Counted from the stretch's first letter, positions 19,426-32,700 are shown. The stretch: DNA of 64,000 nucleotides from Symbiotaphrina buchneri (GCA_001599915.1 BCIG01000027.1:124001-188000); one strand, 5' to 3'. The notes: a model not told the origin generated them from the sequence alone. Made by a program: numbers and translations.

Positions 19426-22400
19426 ATCCCAATCAAAAGCCCTTCGTAGCTAGCACTATCAGCGAGGACTCCTACCTACTCACACACAAGTCCTCAATTA
19501 CGGTACGGGGTCACCACGTCTCCTCAAAACCGACCGGTTCCAGCCGAAACCTAGCCTCAACAATCGAGACATAGGAGCAAGCAACATTTGCTGCAGTATC
19601 CGACGGGGGACCGTATGAGCCTCTTTGTCCCCTTTCGCACGGAACCAAAACAATCCCACAACGCTCTCGCACAATCCCATCGAACCACGTCAAACGCCCC
19701 TTTATCGGGCAGGCAGTGGTCCGTCATTCTGGGGCAGCGGGTCGTCCATGGTGGCATAGGGGGTAAGATCGAGTCTTCGAGCCAGTGCTGGGGCTTGAGG
19801 ACCGAAAGTGAGTCACGCTGCTTGCTGGAGCGCTGATACGATCATGCTTTGGATATTGCACCTTACGGCAAACTCATTTCCGGCATTGTTTGGAAGACAG
19901 GGGTGGGAGAGGACAGATGTAGGGGATTCCCTCTGCCTCTTTGTGGTAACCCCATCACAGATGGAGCTTGAGAAGTTGAGTGTACAATTCGTTTGCAAAA
20001 CGAACGAGGCTGGAGCGTCCAAGCTCAAAGGTGACAAAAAGGAGAAGAGAAAAGTGGTGGTCGAGGAGAGGAGTCCATATGCTGGCTGGCTCGTAGGAAC
20101 ACGAAAGGGGAGCACGAGGGGATCGCATGGGAGAGCAACGAAACGGTAAGGAAAAGTGATGTCATGAAGGGGCAGCGAAGCTGAGAAATCGACAGGGAAG
20201 TGCTAGCATCAAAGCCGCGCGGCGGAGACATATTTTTGACGGGAAGTTGAGGGAAGGATGCAATGGAAGGGCCAATGCTTGCGTAGGAGAGTCAATCATG
20301 TTTGTCTCTTTTCTCCCGGGTAATACCAATTTGAGTGATATTGCCCGCATACCGAAGGGAGGGTGGACCCGCTCGGAGTGGAGTTGGGCCAGGAAGCTCC
20401 CATGTAGTTTTCTCTCCGCCGAGATTAATGCTCCGATGCAGCTTCCTCTCCGGCTCTTTGAGGAGGTGAGCAGGTTTCGGCATGCAAGGGAGAGCAATGA
20501 CGGGATCATGGCTTGACAAATGAGCTTCTGTATAGACAGAGCAGGCTCCACTCAAGGTCCAAGGGTTGCCTTGAAGGTAATCAATTGGACCTGAGGGTCG
20601 ACAGCATGCAGTCGCATTTCAAAGCAGCGGCACCAGGACGGAAGGTCGGCAATGCGCCATTTCCTGGAGCCATTGAGCTGCGAGCAAGCCCTTCATGTCT
20701 GCAAAATGTTAATGGCGATGGAGAATACTACTCACAAGGCTTGTTGTGCTCCGTGCTGTGCTGCTCAGACGTGTTTCTCCGATTGGCCAATGCCAGCCAA
20801 GGCATGTTGGCATCGCAAGGCAGACCACATGACATGGTCCTCCCTGCGGTGTGATCATGGCACCCTCAGGGATAGCATTCCGTCAAAGCCGCGCCAACGC
20901 CACTATTCGGCTGCACTGCCCATGGCAGTTTTGGAGTATCCTCTGCTGTCACAGCCAGTGGCGGTGGTGCATTATGCACTGTGCAGGTGAACATGCGCGC
21001 CAGATCCTACACATGAACCGTGCTGCATGATGATCCTCAAGAATAAGCAACAAAGCTACTCTGTAGACTGAGGAGTAGAGCTTGATGTTGACAAAAATAA
21101 ACCCTCGTGGAGGCGCACGAGGGGCGCAATACTCAAGGAGGAAGTTCAGACCGCTCATCACGATGGTCAAATGTTCATTCTGTAAGGCGAGATAATTTCG
21201 ACTGCGAAGCGAAGTGGAATATTTGTCGCGCAATATCTGACGTCAATCACGGCACTGCAGTCGCGGCAGCGTTTGCGACAACATCGTCATTAAGCAGCGC
21301 AAATTGCAGTTGGATGGTTTTGACAGGGGTCAGGGAAAACGCTGTGGGTTTGGCGAGGGTCAGAGCTCGCACCTCAGAAAACTCCCGTGAGCGCAAGGAT
21401 TTCGAAGGAGAACAGACGAACGGCAGAACAGCGTCAAGGAAATAAAAATAGTAAAACCACAAGCGCGAACAAGTGCAAGGGAAGATGCTTGTTCTCGAAG
21501 GACGATCTTCACAGAAACTGCCCGTTCGTGGGAAGAAATAAATAAGCCGATGAGGGTAGGCGAGGCCCCGACGGAGAATACCAGCCTTTTGCGGGCCCTT
21601 GTCATGACGATCTTCAGGGGTACAGAGACCAGTCCAAGATTTCTCCCACAACGTCGTCACCGTCGCTCCATACAACACCCTTAACGGCACTTTTGAAATT
21701 TAGGCTTAACCATCGGGCATACAGGCACGTCGCCAAGACCCTACGCCGTTCGGGGGTTAATGGCCGTCTGAGGTCTTCCTTCGCACGGTGAAACCGGCAA
21801 GATCCTAGTCTCAACGGCTTTATGGAGACGCCGGTGTGGCTCCACCCCCGCAAGATCGACAGAGCAAAAACAAGATTGTCCTGAAAGAACAGGCCATTTG
21901 CTGCAGGTACGCTGCACCAATGAAGTGACTCTACGCGGGCGTTCAGCCACTGCGGGAAAGGCGTGGACAAGGCTTGATTGATCGTAGGTCGTCTGGAAGC
22001 TGACACCCTGCTCTTGTAAGGCTTTAGCTCGGTCCCTGAACCACCAGCTGCTAATTTGCGCCTCCACCGATGTCACGGAGAATGGCGGTGACCCTGAGTG
22101 ATGCTTGCTGGCCTGGGTTGTGTGGCCTGTGTTGCGTTTGCTCATTACGTTTCTGAATCCACTGACATACTGATCGACCATTGTATTGCTCTTGCAGCCT
22201 CAAGGATAGAGTCTCCAGCTTCAGGATCAGCGTGACAGGGTCGAATTGAGCCGGTGCGAACATGACCAGCCAGGGGTTTCCAAGACAGGACGATCGTCAT
22301 CACACATCAACTCTTTTCGTTGTCCGCAAGGTTAGACCTCCATCTTGGAAATATCCTAGTCGTAAGGCGGAAGACCGATGACGATCACATCACAACTCCT

Positions 22401-22591
22401 GAGTTCCAAAGGTGAAGTGTCGAGGATAAATAGAGGCCTCATTCCCTTCGAATGACCTCCATTCTTCAGCACAACATCAACAATCAACAATCAGCAACAT
22501 CCAACTCAACACTCAAACCTCTCTTCGAGACTTTCCATCGCTACTCAATTCATTCAATCTTTCCCAACCTCAAACAACATCATCAATCAAA
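19426..22591. other. Gene-poor region, no gene recognised
   Basis: About 3.2 kb. Open frames up to 147 codons exist (for example 21741-22181 and 21247-21690 on minus), but they overlap each other on both strands and have no domain, no splice structure and no family resemblance. The last 170 bp are the promoter and leader of the secreted-protein gene at 22592. Confidence 0.5.
22426..22432 (+). promoter_or_regulatory. TATA-like element of the secreted-protein gene
   Basis: ATAAATA within AGGATAAATAGAGG, 160 bp upstream of the ATG at 22592. It is followed by a CA- and CT-rich leader (CATTCTTCAGCACAACATCA...) typical of highly expressed fungal secreted proteins. Position and leader fit a core promoter; no experimental support. 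Confidence 0.5.
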
Positions 22592-23210
22592 ATGAAGACC
22601 TCATTCGTCTCCATCTTCGCTCTTTTCACTTTCTTCCTCGGAGTTTACTCCGCCGCAGTTGAGAAGCGTCAAGCCGACCAAGCTCTCACGATTGTCACCG
22701 ACCTCTTCAACTCCGTGACACCATACACCGGCGCTATCAATGCCACCGCTACATCCATCACCGCCGACTCGACTGATGACGAGAAGACCGCTGCCGCCAG
22801 CTCCATCTCTTCCAGCTTTGCTGCCATCCAGCCTTTGGTGGAGACCGCTGTCAGCCAGGTCCAGGCCATCCCTGCCCGTCGTCTGAAGATCCGCCAGGAC
22901 ACTAGCTCTGAACTCGCTTCCGAGGTCGCTCTCCTACTTGAGGAGATCTCCGGCGCTTCCAACCTTGCCCAGTCTGCTGTCGGCCTTGGTAAGTCCATGA
23001 CACTTGACAGACAACTAGTGTCCATTGCTAATGACAGCCACAGAATCGCTTGCCAGCGCCCTTGACCCTCTCGTTTCCGCTCTTTCCAACCTCCTTTTGG
23101 CACTCGAGGTCGTCGTCAACGACCTGTTGGCTCTTGTTCAGGAGATTGTCGATGACTTGTTGACTGGTTTGGCCACCGGTCTCAGCGGTCTCAGCGGCAT
23201 CACCTTGTAA
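22592..23210 (+). CDS. Small secreted cysteine-free protein (HsbA-like?)
   Basis: Two exons, 22592-22988 and 23044-23210, with a 55-bp intron (GTAAGT...CACAG). The product is 187 residues. Residues 1-20 are a signal peptide (MKTSFVSIFALFTFFLGVYS), followed by AAVEKR, a Kex2-type cleavage site at 25-26. A second basic site (ARRLKIR) lies at 95-101. The mature chain is Ala/Ser/Thr/Leu-rich, helical, without cysteine, and ends in Leu/Asp-rich heptad-like sequence (VNDLLALVQEIVDDLL). This resembles the hydrophobic-surface-binding protein A / cell-wall galactomannoprotein family in size, secretion and lack of cysteine, but I cannot show homology by eye. The CA-rich leader and TATA-like element suggest strong regulated expression. 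Confidence 0.8.
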
Positions 23211-24658
23211 GCTGGTTCCAAGTACCAGCATCTCGAGGCGCCTTGAGACATCTTGCCTCATGGAGGGAAGAGGTGATCTCGGCAAATGTCTCATTGCTTT
23301 GTCTCAGAATCAAAATGTATCAGTAGCATTTCGCAGGATTGTTGGACTCAAAAGAACGTCTGTGGTTTTTGACCCCTCGACGGGATTTGTGCTTTTCGCA
23401 TGGTGCGATAATGTGGTGGTTGTACGATAGTGTGAGATCGACCATATAGCGATGTTGAAATCGAATTATGATCAAACAAATCCATAACCATTTTCAGGTA
23501 GCATGTTGCTTTCTAAACCTAATCTCAAAGTGATCACCGGTGAATCTGCATGCCAGGTTAAACAGGCTGGAAGATTGGGACAGACTGAAATCTGTGAACA
23601 TGTCCATAGGGAAGGAAATTATAGCTTGAGGGAGCAGCGAAGGAGCCGTGAAGAATAAAGGAAAGAAGAATTGAAAGGAAAAATGACTCTTAAATGACTC
23701 TTCTGGGAATGCCTGAAACGATCGACCAGGCATTGAGCTGGAAGGACGATTGCCGAAGCGGTAGCTGTATCAACCCTCAATAAGACCAGTGCAACAAGCC
23801 GAAGAGATCAAAAGAGATCGAATCATAGGATTCAAGATTTATATGAACGCTCACTCAATCACTCAATGGATGAGCTGGACAGAAATGGCTCCGAGAGCCA
23901 TGACAATAGCATTTTGGCTTGCTTAAGGGTGTGGTGTTGTTCGATTGTGAAGTAGCAGCTTCCTCACGTCACTCAAGGTAGATGCCTCGGTTGAGATAAG
24001 GGGCTGATAAGGATGTTGGGAGCCCCCGCCCAAAACTTCCCCTTTCCCTTACAGAAGATACCATGAGGTCATAACAGCTACAAACATTTGAGGTCCCTGT
24101 TCGATCGGCACAGTTATTGTTTTCTCTTACTAGTTTCCGACTTTAAGAGCCACACATCTTCACTTGTCATAGGTAAGAGCTCACGGGAATCCCCTATCTT
24201 AAGTTTAGACAACGGTCGACCCACCCTCCCCACAAAACGGATTCTCCTGCAGATATCAGAGTCCACAATTCGACATCAAAACTCGTCGAGACGGTAAAAG
24301 GATAATGGCAAGCTATGGCTTTAGGGGGGTCCCTTTATCTTCGTAATAACGCCTGAGCTCGGTTATCCCAATAGAGAACTTGCCCTTTATTCCCGAGCAC
24401 TATTTATTGCAAGCGGCTGTACCGACGAGCATTCCAGCGTGATATCTGGGATCCGTCAGCTGCATGTTCATGAAAGGAGGGGCAGAACTAAGAATCATAT
24501 CGTACCATTGCCATGGATATCTTTGGTCTTCAATCCCGCTTTAGGCCGTCATCCCTGAACGAGCTCACCAGAGCTCAATCCCGAGACTCTGCTTGCCTAG
24601 TGGATGGATGCATCATGAGCTCTTCGAATAGCTGATCTGTAATTCCGAGCGTCTTCCA
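23211..24658. other. Intergenic
   Basis: About 1.4 kb between the 3' ends of two convergent genes (secreted protein on plus, BRCT protein on minus). No gene, tRNA or repeat recognised. Confidence 0.5.
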
Positions 24659-25615
24659 TCATCCGCCTCCCTCATCGATAAGTTTCGCCAGGGCTTCAAT
24701 GTCCGGATACACACCCACTGCCGGACCTGGTCTCTTATTCTCCCCCTCTTTCGATGTTCCTCCCTTAATCGCCCCCTTTCCGCTTGACTCTCCCATTCTA
24801 AACATCCCATACACGCTCCCCTGACCCTTCGGCGCGAGCCTGAGCACCTCGAACCTGGCCTCCGGTAATCTCTTCCCCGCCTTGACACTCTCAAGCACCC
24901 ACTCCACACTGACGAACTTCACCCCCTTTCCGCCGACGCGTTCAATCTCCTTCTGGATCTTACTGGCGGCAAGGCCACCTCCTGCGCCGGCCCCTCCGCC
25001 CTCATGATTGATCCTTCCCAGGATGACGTGGGTGACGGAGCGGCGGCCCAGGGCGATGGAGAGGCGTGCTCCGTGCTCGGCGAGCAGATGCTTGAGTTTG
25101 TGGTCCGAGATATGCGGGCCCGTGGAGCCGTTGATGTAGATAGTCAGGCTATCAAAAATCCGCCGCTGAGGATCTTTCGACTGCTGGTCGTTGTTATTAT
25201 TGGCAGTCTCACCGCCAGCTTGATGCAGCTTTTCCCGCTTGATGTCAGTAACTCCCCCATCTTCAACGTCCACCTTTTGGTTGCGTGCCTGCCGTGCAAA
25301 CATTCCCACGATCCCTCGATCCCCTTGGGCCTTCCTCAACCCGGGGGCACCCTTGACCCACCCTCCATTAGGAAGCCGTCCATCCTTCGCAAAATCCTCG
25401 CTCCCCGCACCGACGCTATCCGCGACTCTCTTCCCGCCGCTCTCGCCCTGGCCAAATTGCGCCGTGAGCTTCATGGTGCGCGAGTCCCGCCATGAAGTGC
25501 TGCCCGCCAACCGGTTATCGGCCCTTTGATGCCCGGTGCTGCTGCTGTTCCAGGGGTCGAAGGGTTGGGCCCGGGGCTGGGCTGCTGGCGGAACGGGGCG
25601 GTGCTGGTTCGGCAT
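24659..25615 (-). CDS. BRCT-domain protein
   Basis: Single exon on the minus strand from ATG 25615 to TGA 24661-24659; 318 residues. Residues 1-150 are disordered, with SWRDSRTMKL and an Asn/Gln/Lys-rich linker. A BRCT domain occupies about 152-258: RRIFDSLTIYINGSTGP begins strand 1, RRSVTHVILG is the central strand, and VKFVSVEWVLESVKAGKRLP carries the signature Trp (239). An insertion of Gly/Ala-rich sequence (GGGAGAGGG) sits between strand 3 and helix 2. The spacing IYINGSTGP resembles the REV1-type BRCT, but no polymerase domain follows. BRCT domains bind phosphopeptides or DNA ends in DNA-damage response; the specific role is unknown. The frame stays open to 25642, but that codon is GTG, so 25615 is preferred. 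Confidence 0.82.
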   Translation of the reverse strand: MPNQHRPVPPAAQPRAQPFDPWNSSSTGHQRADNRLAGSTSWRDSRTMKLTAQFGQGESGGKRVADSVGAGSEDFAKDGRLPNGGWVKGAPGLRKAQGDRGIVGMFARQARNQKVDVEDGGVTDIKREKLHQAGGETANNNNDQQSKDPQRRIFDSLTIYINGSTGPHISDHKLKHLLAEHGARLSIALGRRSVTHVILGRINHEGGGAGAGGGLAASKIQKEIERVGGKGVKFVSVEWVLESVKAGKRLPEARFEVLRLAPKGQGSVYGMFRMGESSGKGAIKGGTSKEGENKRPGPAVGVYPDIEALAKLIDEGGG

Positions 25616-27143
25616 GATAGTGCCGAGGTGGAGGCCGTGCACACAAGCTATTTAAGTTTGCAGGGAGCGTAGACGGTAGAGACAAGTAGCTGATACGGTG
25701 ATCAGAGAGGGCGTCCATGAGAATTGTCGTGGTGATGTTGGCATAAACAGTTCGTGTCGTGACGTAGGGGCGAGTCGAACTTCGGATCGTTCAGTCGTAC
25801 TCCAATCGATAGCTGCTCACAGCCTCTCCTACCACATTCCTGTTCAGATGTCCCTGGCCACTCGCCCTCGTCTTTCTTATTGCCTCTCCCTTTGCTGGAC
25901 CGCCGTTTATTAGTTCCGTTGGAGAGGGAACGACCAGCAGGGAAGGTTGCTTTTGTTTTACATGGCCTGGGCGCCGTTCAATGTCGCTAGCGCACTCATA
26001 AACCGTAAAGCTACCTCGGGTACGGTAGATCTTGGTTCGGCTGGCTGACACGAGCTTGATGACAGCTGCAAGTCATCTCGCTCGCTGTTACGTTGCTTAT
26101 GACGGCCCAAAACCGGCGTGCTTTGCATCTGCATCGCATTGCATAAGGTAGCAGCTGACGCATGCGCGTACCAACATAGACAAGACGCAAGGCAGACCCC
26201 TTGCTTGCTTGCTTAATTCATTCCGCTGTGCAAGCTCCACTACAGATTGAATTTCAGATCTCCATCTGTAGCCTAGGGCAATCTGTTGTAACTGTCATAC
26301 ACCTTACATATCAGCGGTTATCAGACCTCCGACTACAGTACGTTAAGCTCTTGCGAGCGGTTTGTCGAAATCACATGGGCATTTCAACGTCCTGATTGAC
26401 CAGAATGAATGAACAAAGCTTTTCTTTCGGACTAGCTAAATGGCAACAACAGCAAAAGCAAGGAAAGCTGGTACATCGACAGAAGAAGCCAAAGAAGGCA
26501 GTCAGGGGTCATGGTACGCTTTCAGGTGTCCCATCGCCTTGAGCAAAGCCTCCCTCGTCCCACCTTGAGGTCATAACAAGGCGTCTGCAATCGTAGTGCA
26601 CCGATATATTTCCATATCCCGTCACGCGTCATCAGAAGCCGAAACAAAAGTAGTACAGTCTCAATCTCTGAACTCGTGCAATCATCACACCCACATCTTT
26701 AAGTGAGGTGGAGTCGGGTCGTCAAAAAGAATCGAAACAAGTCATAAGTCGTTAAATGATGCAAGTTCGAAAAAAAAAACCGTTGAAACTTTCTCCGCTT
26801 AGCCGACAACGGATCGTTGGATGGTCACAGATATGCTGATATGTGTTGTGGTTGCTCCGGAGATTGTTCTTCGAACGTTTAAGAAAAAAAGGAAATCGGA
26901 GGAGACGTCCTCATGTAGTGGGCTTCAAAGCGCGAGCTTGGAGGTCCACGCTGTCGGCCAAAAGAAGTGTACGACAAAGCCATATTAGTGATGACAGCTC
27001 GCTGCGTCATTCGTACCCGGGGAGCCATTAGAGACGTAGCCGTCGAACCTTGTATCCATCTCCGGCAAGGTCACATATAGAGCCGCCGAGAGCCGCCAAA
27101 AGGCTAATGAGACATTCATCGTCCAGCAACACCCAGCGGAACT
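25616..27143. other. Intergenic
   Basis: About 1.5 kb between the start of the BRCT gene and the stop of stuA, so it holds the BRCT promoter and the stuA 3' UTR. Nothing else recognised. Confidence 0.5.
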
Positions 27144-29758
27144 TTATCTTCGTCTTTGAACAATAGCTGACCTTGTCCGATTAAGCCCACCTCTTGCGTC
27201 TCTGTCAAATACACTCCCATGACCAACTGAATCTTCTCGAATAGTTCTCCTCCTTTTAAGACCACCATCATATTCAATCTCGCCATTGGCTCCACGACTG
27301 GTCGGGCGGGAACCGTGATCTTGCTCGTCGTCATCGAGCTCGCGTACACGTTTATTAGAAGATGCGGTACCGTTCATGGAAGCTTGATGTTGCTGTGAAC
27401 CATATCCAGTTTGCAAGGCACTTCCAAGACCAGACGCGGAGGAATAACCCTCACCTCCAGCATTCCCATTCGCATTACTTCCACGCACATCGCTCATCAC
27501 GTTGAACAGATTGCTCGAAGGCGGTTGTGGTCGAGGAGGCGTATTGTATCCTGGAGCCCATTGATGTTGGGAAGCTGATGTTCGGGGTGTTGCCCTGCCA
27601 TGTGCGTTCGGAGACCCTGCCATTTCAGGCGGAACATGAGCAGCATCCGTCGAATAGGCCGCAGCAGTCTGGCTAGAAGGGTACTGATAGGTTGAACGAT
27701 TGTTGTAAGCACCATTACTGTCATGAGTATACTCGTTGTCATGATCATGGTCCGCCTCCTCCTCGCCAGCTCCATGGCCAATCTGTTCATTAGGTGCATT
27801 GTGAGAAACCAGCCCGTCAACTCGAGCCTCATTCTGCTGTTCGGATTCGCCTGGAGCAGCGGAACGCGAAGGCGGCCCCATGTCGCTCTTCATGTACCCA
27901 GATGTGCTGTATCTTGCCATGTTCTGGGGGGGTAAGGTATGTTGCGGAGCGTATTGATTTTGTGGTGCTGGTGGAAGAGAATACATTGCTCGGGACGCCT
28001 CATAGGCTTGGCCATTTTGGTACTGCTGCATGTTTTGAAGGGCATTTCCAGGAGGTGTTGTGGCAGGCGTAGCAGGCATTGAGCGTGCATTGCCCAGACC
28101 ATTGTCCATTGTCAGTGGCTGGACGTTTGGAATATTGGTCATGTTCTGTCCAGACCACTCATAAGAACCACCGGGATTATTCATACCCAAAACACTGGAA
28201 GCGCTCGTTGGTGGAGTTGGGAAAGTGTTTGCCCGATCTAAACCAGGTCTGCTACTGGCAGCATGCGGAGTAATAGAATGGCTCGGACCTGTAAGATGGG
28301 AGCCTGGCCCACTCATGGAGTGATGGTGTGTGAGAGCGGGTGCCTGAGATGTCTGTGGATGCATTGGTTGCTGCTGTTGCTGCGGCGGTTGCTGAGATTG
28401 TTCCAAACGGCGACGCTCTGCTGCAACCATGACCGAGTGCGTCCGCTGCTGGTTTGCAGGATGGTACAGGAGGGCGCCGATGTTGTGCACAAAGAGCCGG
28501 TACAGCATTTCAGTGATCTTTTCCTTATTCGCAAACTCGAGGGCGCGCTCGAACGGGATCCTGTGTTGTGTCAATAAAGCGTGCATGAACACAGCTGATA
28601 AGCCGCATACCAGACGCCCTTAAGGTGCATAGGGCCTATCTTGACCACGTGTCTATGCTTTTCACTTTTCAAGATACCATCCCTGCGACCTCTCGTCATC
28701 CCAGCAACGTTCAGCAGCTTCGTGCCGTTGATCATATGATTATCTGGAATTTGTCAGTCACGGTACAAGATAAGTGCATGAGACGACCAATGGTCTTCTC
28801 CAACAAAATTCTATTTACCTTCTCGTCTCGCTACGCAGATGCCCTTTGCTTCGACCTGGAAGCAGAGACTGCCTTCATCTTCCCAAAGCGTAGCAGTCAC
28901 CCTAGGTTTCATCCCAGCAGGAGCAATCTGTCCGGTATGGTCAAAGGTGGCCGGGTAACTTTGGCCACCAGGACCATTCGCTGGAGGCTGAGCAGAGTTT
29001 AGGGCTAGATTGAAATCATTGATTAGCTCGCAATCGGTTAGTCGGAGGAAGGTCGACAACTCACAAGGCAGCGTAGGCATTGACTGGGAGTGAGGGAGAT
29101 GAGAGCCCATGGAAGTCGGCACAGCTTGTCCGGCAGTCTGGGGCGAGGGCAAACCATGAGAATGGTACCCATACTGTGGATTATAGCTGCTCCGGGTAGT
29201 TGTATAGCTGTTGGAGGCCGGCTGATACGGAGGTGGTTGGTGATACTGCGGGTAATGTGTCATCGGCCCAGCATTGTTGGGTTGAGATACATGAGACTGT
29301 GCCCCTTGTAGATGAGATTGGTGAACATCCATGTACGACTGTGAATGGTTCATGCTGTTGTAGGAATCCTGCCCGTAGAGAGCGTTCGGTGTTTGACCTT
29401 GTAAACCGACAGTGGGAGGATGTGGACTCTGATATGGACCTTGATTCAGAGGCTGTAGAGATTGGGGGAGATGAGCTGGAGACGGAGTCTTCTGCTCGTT
29501 CGTTGGGTCTCCTTCCAGCAACGACGGAGATGTATAAGAGCTGTTGCTGTTGACCCCTGATAACGAGCCTAAGGAGCCCGCCCGTGGCGACGAGATGCTC
29601 GAAGTGGAACCCGATTGCGGCAAGGGCAGCACAGGTGGCCTGTCAATTGGTGCCAAAGGGCGATGCTGGTAATAATTGCCGTACCACGATGTTGTTTCGG
29701 GCCCACGAATCTGAGAAATCGACGGTAGCTCCAGTTTCACGGTTGTAGTGGAGCCGCT
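27144..29758 (-). CDS. stuA: APSES transcription factor StuA
   Basis: Four exons visible: open from 29758 to 29065, then 29004-28819, 28743-28611 and 28560-27144. The APSES DNA-binding domain (bHLH-like) is assembled across exons 2-4: [75 protein letters not shown] and [13 protein letters not shown]. Near the C terminus KRVRELDDD and [12 protein letters not shown] form a bipartite nuclear signal. StuA controls conidiophore morphogenesis, sporulation and effector or secondary-metabolite genes in filamentous fungi. The first in-frame ATG is at 29353 ([15 protein letters not shown]), which matches the start of Aspergillus StuA (recalled as MASMNQPQPYMDVHSHL). The frame, however, stays open and coding-like for 135 codons more without an ATG, so an upstream exon is likely. 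From 29353 the product would be about 674 residues. Intron 1 is exactly 60 bp and stop-free. Confidence 0.93.
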
Positions 29759-32700
29759 TTAAAGAATTCGTGGAGCACAATGCAAGGGCAGCAACAAGTC
29801 AAGGTCAAGGGCGTTATACCCTCAACTTGGCGACTGCTGTGCAGAGATCGGGCGAATTGCTCTGAATATACGTATTGCGGCTCTCAATCCTCGTTTGCAC
29901 AACAAGCACAAGCACAATAGATATCCGTCACACTCCCGATGTGAATCTGCGGGAAGTATGTAACCCGGCAGCAATCACGAAATCCTCAATCGCTGCCTGA
30001 TGATAGCCGTTATGCGTTGAAATCGTTGAGACCCCGGCTTGATCTCTTTGAAGATTGCTCGAATGAGAGGTTCCGCGAATGGCGAGAATGATGTACTTTT
30101 GAGGATCCAAATAGGATTCCTGAAGAGCGTCGCTCGAATTGTATCAGAAAAATCAACGTCAACGGTCGTAGCTCGTATGTCCCAACAGGGCCCTGTAGGT
30201 ACGCGCAGTAAAAGCCGATGGAACACAGAGATGGTGCTTTACAAAAGATGGGATGACTTTTCTAGAAGCAATGCAACGCATGGATTGACGGGTGGCCTGG
30301 AACGAGGAAATGTCGTCGGGCCTGGAGAACAAAGCAGGAAATGCTTTTGGGGGGCCGTGCAATGTCGCGGAGAGAGCGTAGACGTTTGCTGGCTCAATGC
30401 AGGAAAGGAACCTCGGGTCGTAGCGTGGCCGTGTCGGTGTGGGATCCGTGAGTCTGGAAAGGCACAGGATGCGGTCGCTTGCAAAAGGTGCGTCAATCGA
30501 TTCGGATAGCAGCTTCTTCGGTGGAGAGGAATAATCGTTTCAGTCGTAACAGTCGTCGTGCTTCGTGCAAGTAAACGGCTCCCGTTTGGCGGTTTTCCCT
30601 TGCTGCTGCTGCTGCTAGTCTGAGCATTAGCCGGCAGAGCTCTGGTAGTCTGGGACTAACGGAGGACCGAGCTCGGAAGGGTAGAGAGGATGAATAAAGA
30701 TAAGTATATGACAGTCATCAACTACCTTTGGCCTCGCCTCCCGCGAGGAATGCTATCAACAGTAGACAGTCGAAGACGACGATAGGAGGGAGTAGGAGGA
30801 GGAATGAAAGAGCAGCGGTAGGGCGTGTGCGGAGCAGCAGAGACTGGTAGGCAAGAGGAGGTTGGGATGGGGATGTGTTGGTGGCCAGCCGAATTAGCGC
30901 GAAAAGTCGGCCTAGAGCTGGCGGGAACACGCTTGCTTGATTGATACCTTGAACCTTTCTAGCTACCGGGGCTCTGTCCAGATAGAGTACGAATAATACC
31001 TCTTTTTACTCACTGAGAAAAGCCGGCGGGAGGTACAGATGCTTCGTACCTGATCGTTCTGCGGTAAACGACGCGGAAACAGATGCCCGCAACAACGCAA
31101 AAACAAAATCAATTGCCCAGATTGTTGCAATAGGAGAGAAATCTGAAGAGGCTTGCTCGTTGTGGTGTGCGGTATAAGGGTAATCAGTTCTAACTAATCA
31201 AAATGATTCTGGAGGACAGAACGACAGTAAATGCCACTGTGGGAGAAGGATTGGCAGTCCCGGGCTGGTGGGAGCTCTCCCGCTGCAAGAGAGCTTTTCT
31301 TGCGCATGTGGTAGGTAAACGTACAGTAACGGTACGAAGTACCTGTAGGCTATACAGTTCGTCCGGCAAGCGGAACAGTCAAATACAAAGTCGGTAGGTA
31401 CCTTAAGGTAAGCTACAAGTGCACGGTAGATAAAGTACCTTGACTCTCCAGATCCCCACTCAACCGAGTACCTAACTTGGGAATCTAAAGTAGCTCTTCG
31501 CAAGTAAGATATGGTAGGTAGAGCTGGGCTCAAAGATCTAAGGCACAGAGGACCACGCTCCCATTACTTTCCAGGGTCTAGACATTGCTGCAACACGATG
31601 CGTCGCGCAAGAGGGAAGCCTTTCCTTTTCCCAGGTGGAGACATTATGCGCTGCGTGCGGGCCGAGACGAGTCAGGCAAGTCAGGGCAGGGCAGGCATGG
31701 TACGATGGCGTGCGTGCATGCGAGCAGTAGTGGTAAGTGTGCAGCGCAGTAGGTACAGAACGTTAGTGAAGCACATCAAGGGATAATTGGAGGGCATAAG
31801 CAGTAAACTAACCTCTTGGTCGCGGAACCGGTGAATGGAGGCTTCTATGCAGGACCGATAGTCGTTAGGCCAGTTAGGTGAGTAGGTACAAAATAATACG
31901 TTGCGGTTACTGCTCTTTCCGTTCCGACTCGGCTTGTATCACATCTTCCTCGTAAACATTAAAAGGGGAGCTGGTGAGCGACTAATTGCCTTAAGAGTAA
32001 GCGCGGTGTCCAGCCCGTCCGTCGGGTTATCGAATCGACCCTGGGCCCTTTTGATGTGTCTGAGCCTGAGGATTTGGCGCGGATGGCTTGCGCCTGCCTA
32101 CCACCTAAAGTTTAGACCGCTGATAACGCTGCAGATTGATTGGAAGAGAGTTTGGCCCCGGCAGGGTTTGAAAGATAATCGAGAGCGGCCAGAGAGCTAG
32201 GGCAGAGTATCCGTAACTCGTAAGGAATAGAAAACAGGTAAGATTGCTTGTACCACTGCAATGCTTTACCTTAACCGTCACCTGGTTCAAGTTAGCTAGT
32301 CCTGCGCACAAAGATGGACGCGGAGAAATGTAGATGTAATAGAAATGATAACATTTCTGAGCAATAGTAATGCGAATTCGAAACAATGAACAGTGCACGT
32401 ACCGAGTAATGATATGTGCAACCAAAGCACGGTTCTTGCATCCAGAAATATCCACTGGCTCAATGTCCTTATCCCTTTGCGAAATATTTACATCCCTTGC
32501 GATAATCTTGGCAAACTGTCACCGAGAGAGAAATATCCCCGCAAAGTTCGGGAACCTGACACAACCGTCATTGAATACATGCAGGGTGAAGAAGCTGGCA
32601 ATGCATCAAGGGGAACCGCGAGCACTACGCTTGGCAAAGTATTGTTAATACTTCTGACGGGTACTGGTTTATCATTGTTGTTATTATTATCCAGGTTGGT

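Noticed and set aside
19756-19800. tRNA-like look of a G-rich stretch with TCGAGTC words
   Set aside because: No consistent acceptor stem, A box or B box could be drawn; no tRNA was found anywhere in the window by eye.
21614-22181. Two overlapping minus-strand frames of 130-146 codons
   Set aside because: They overlap in different frames, so at most one could be real, and neither shows a family motif.
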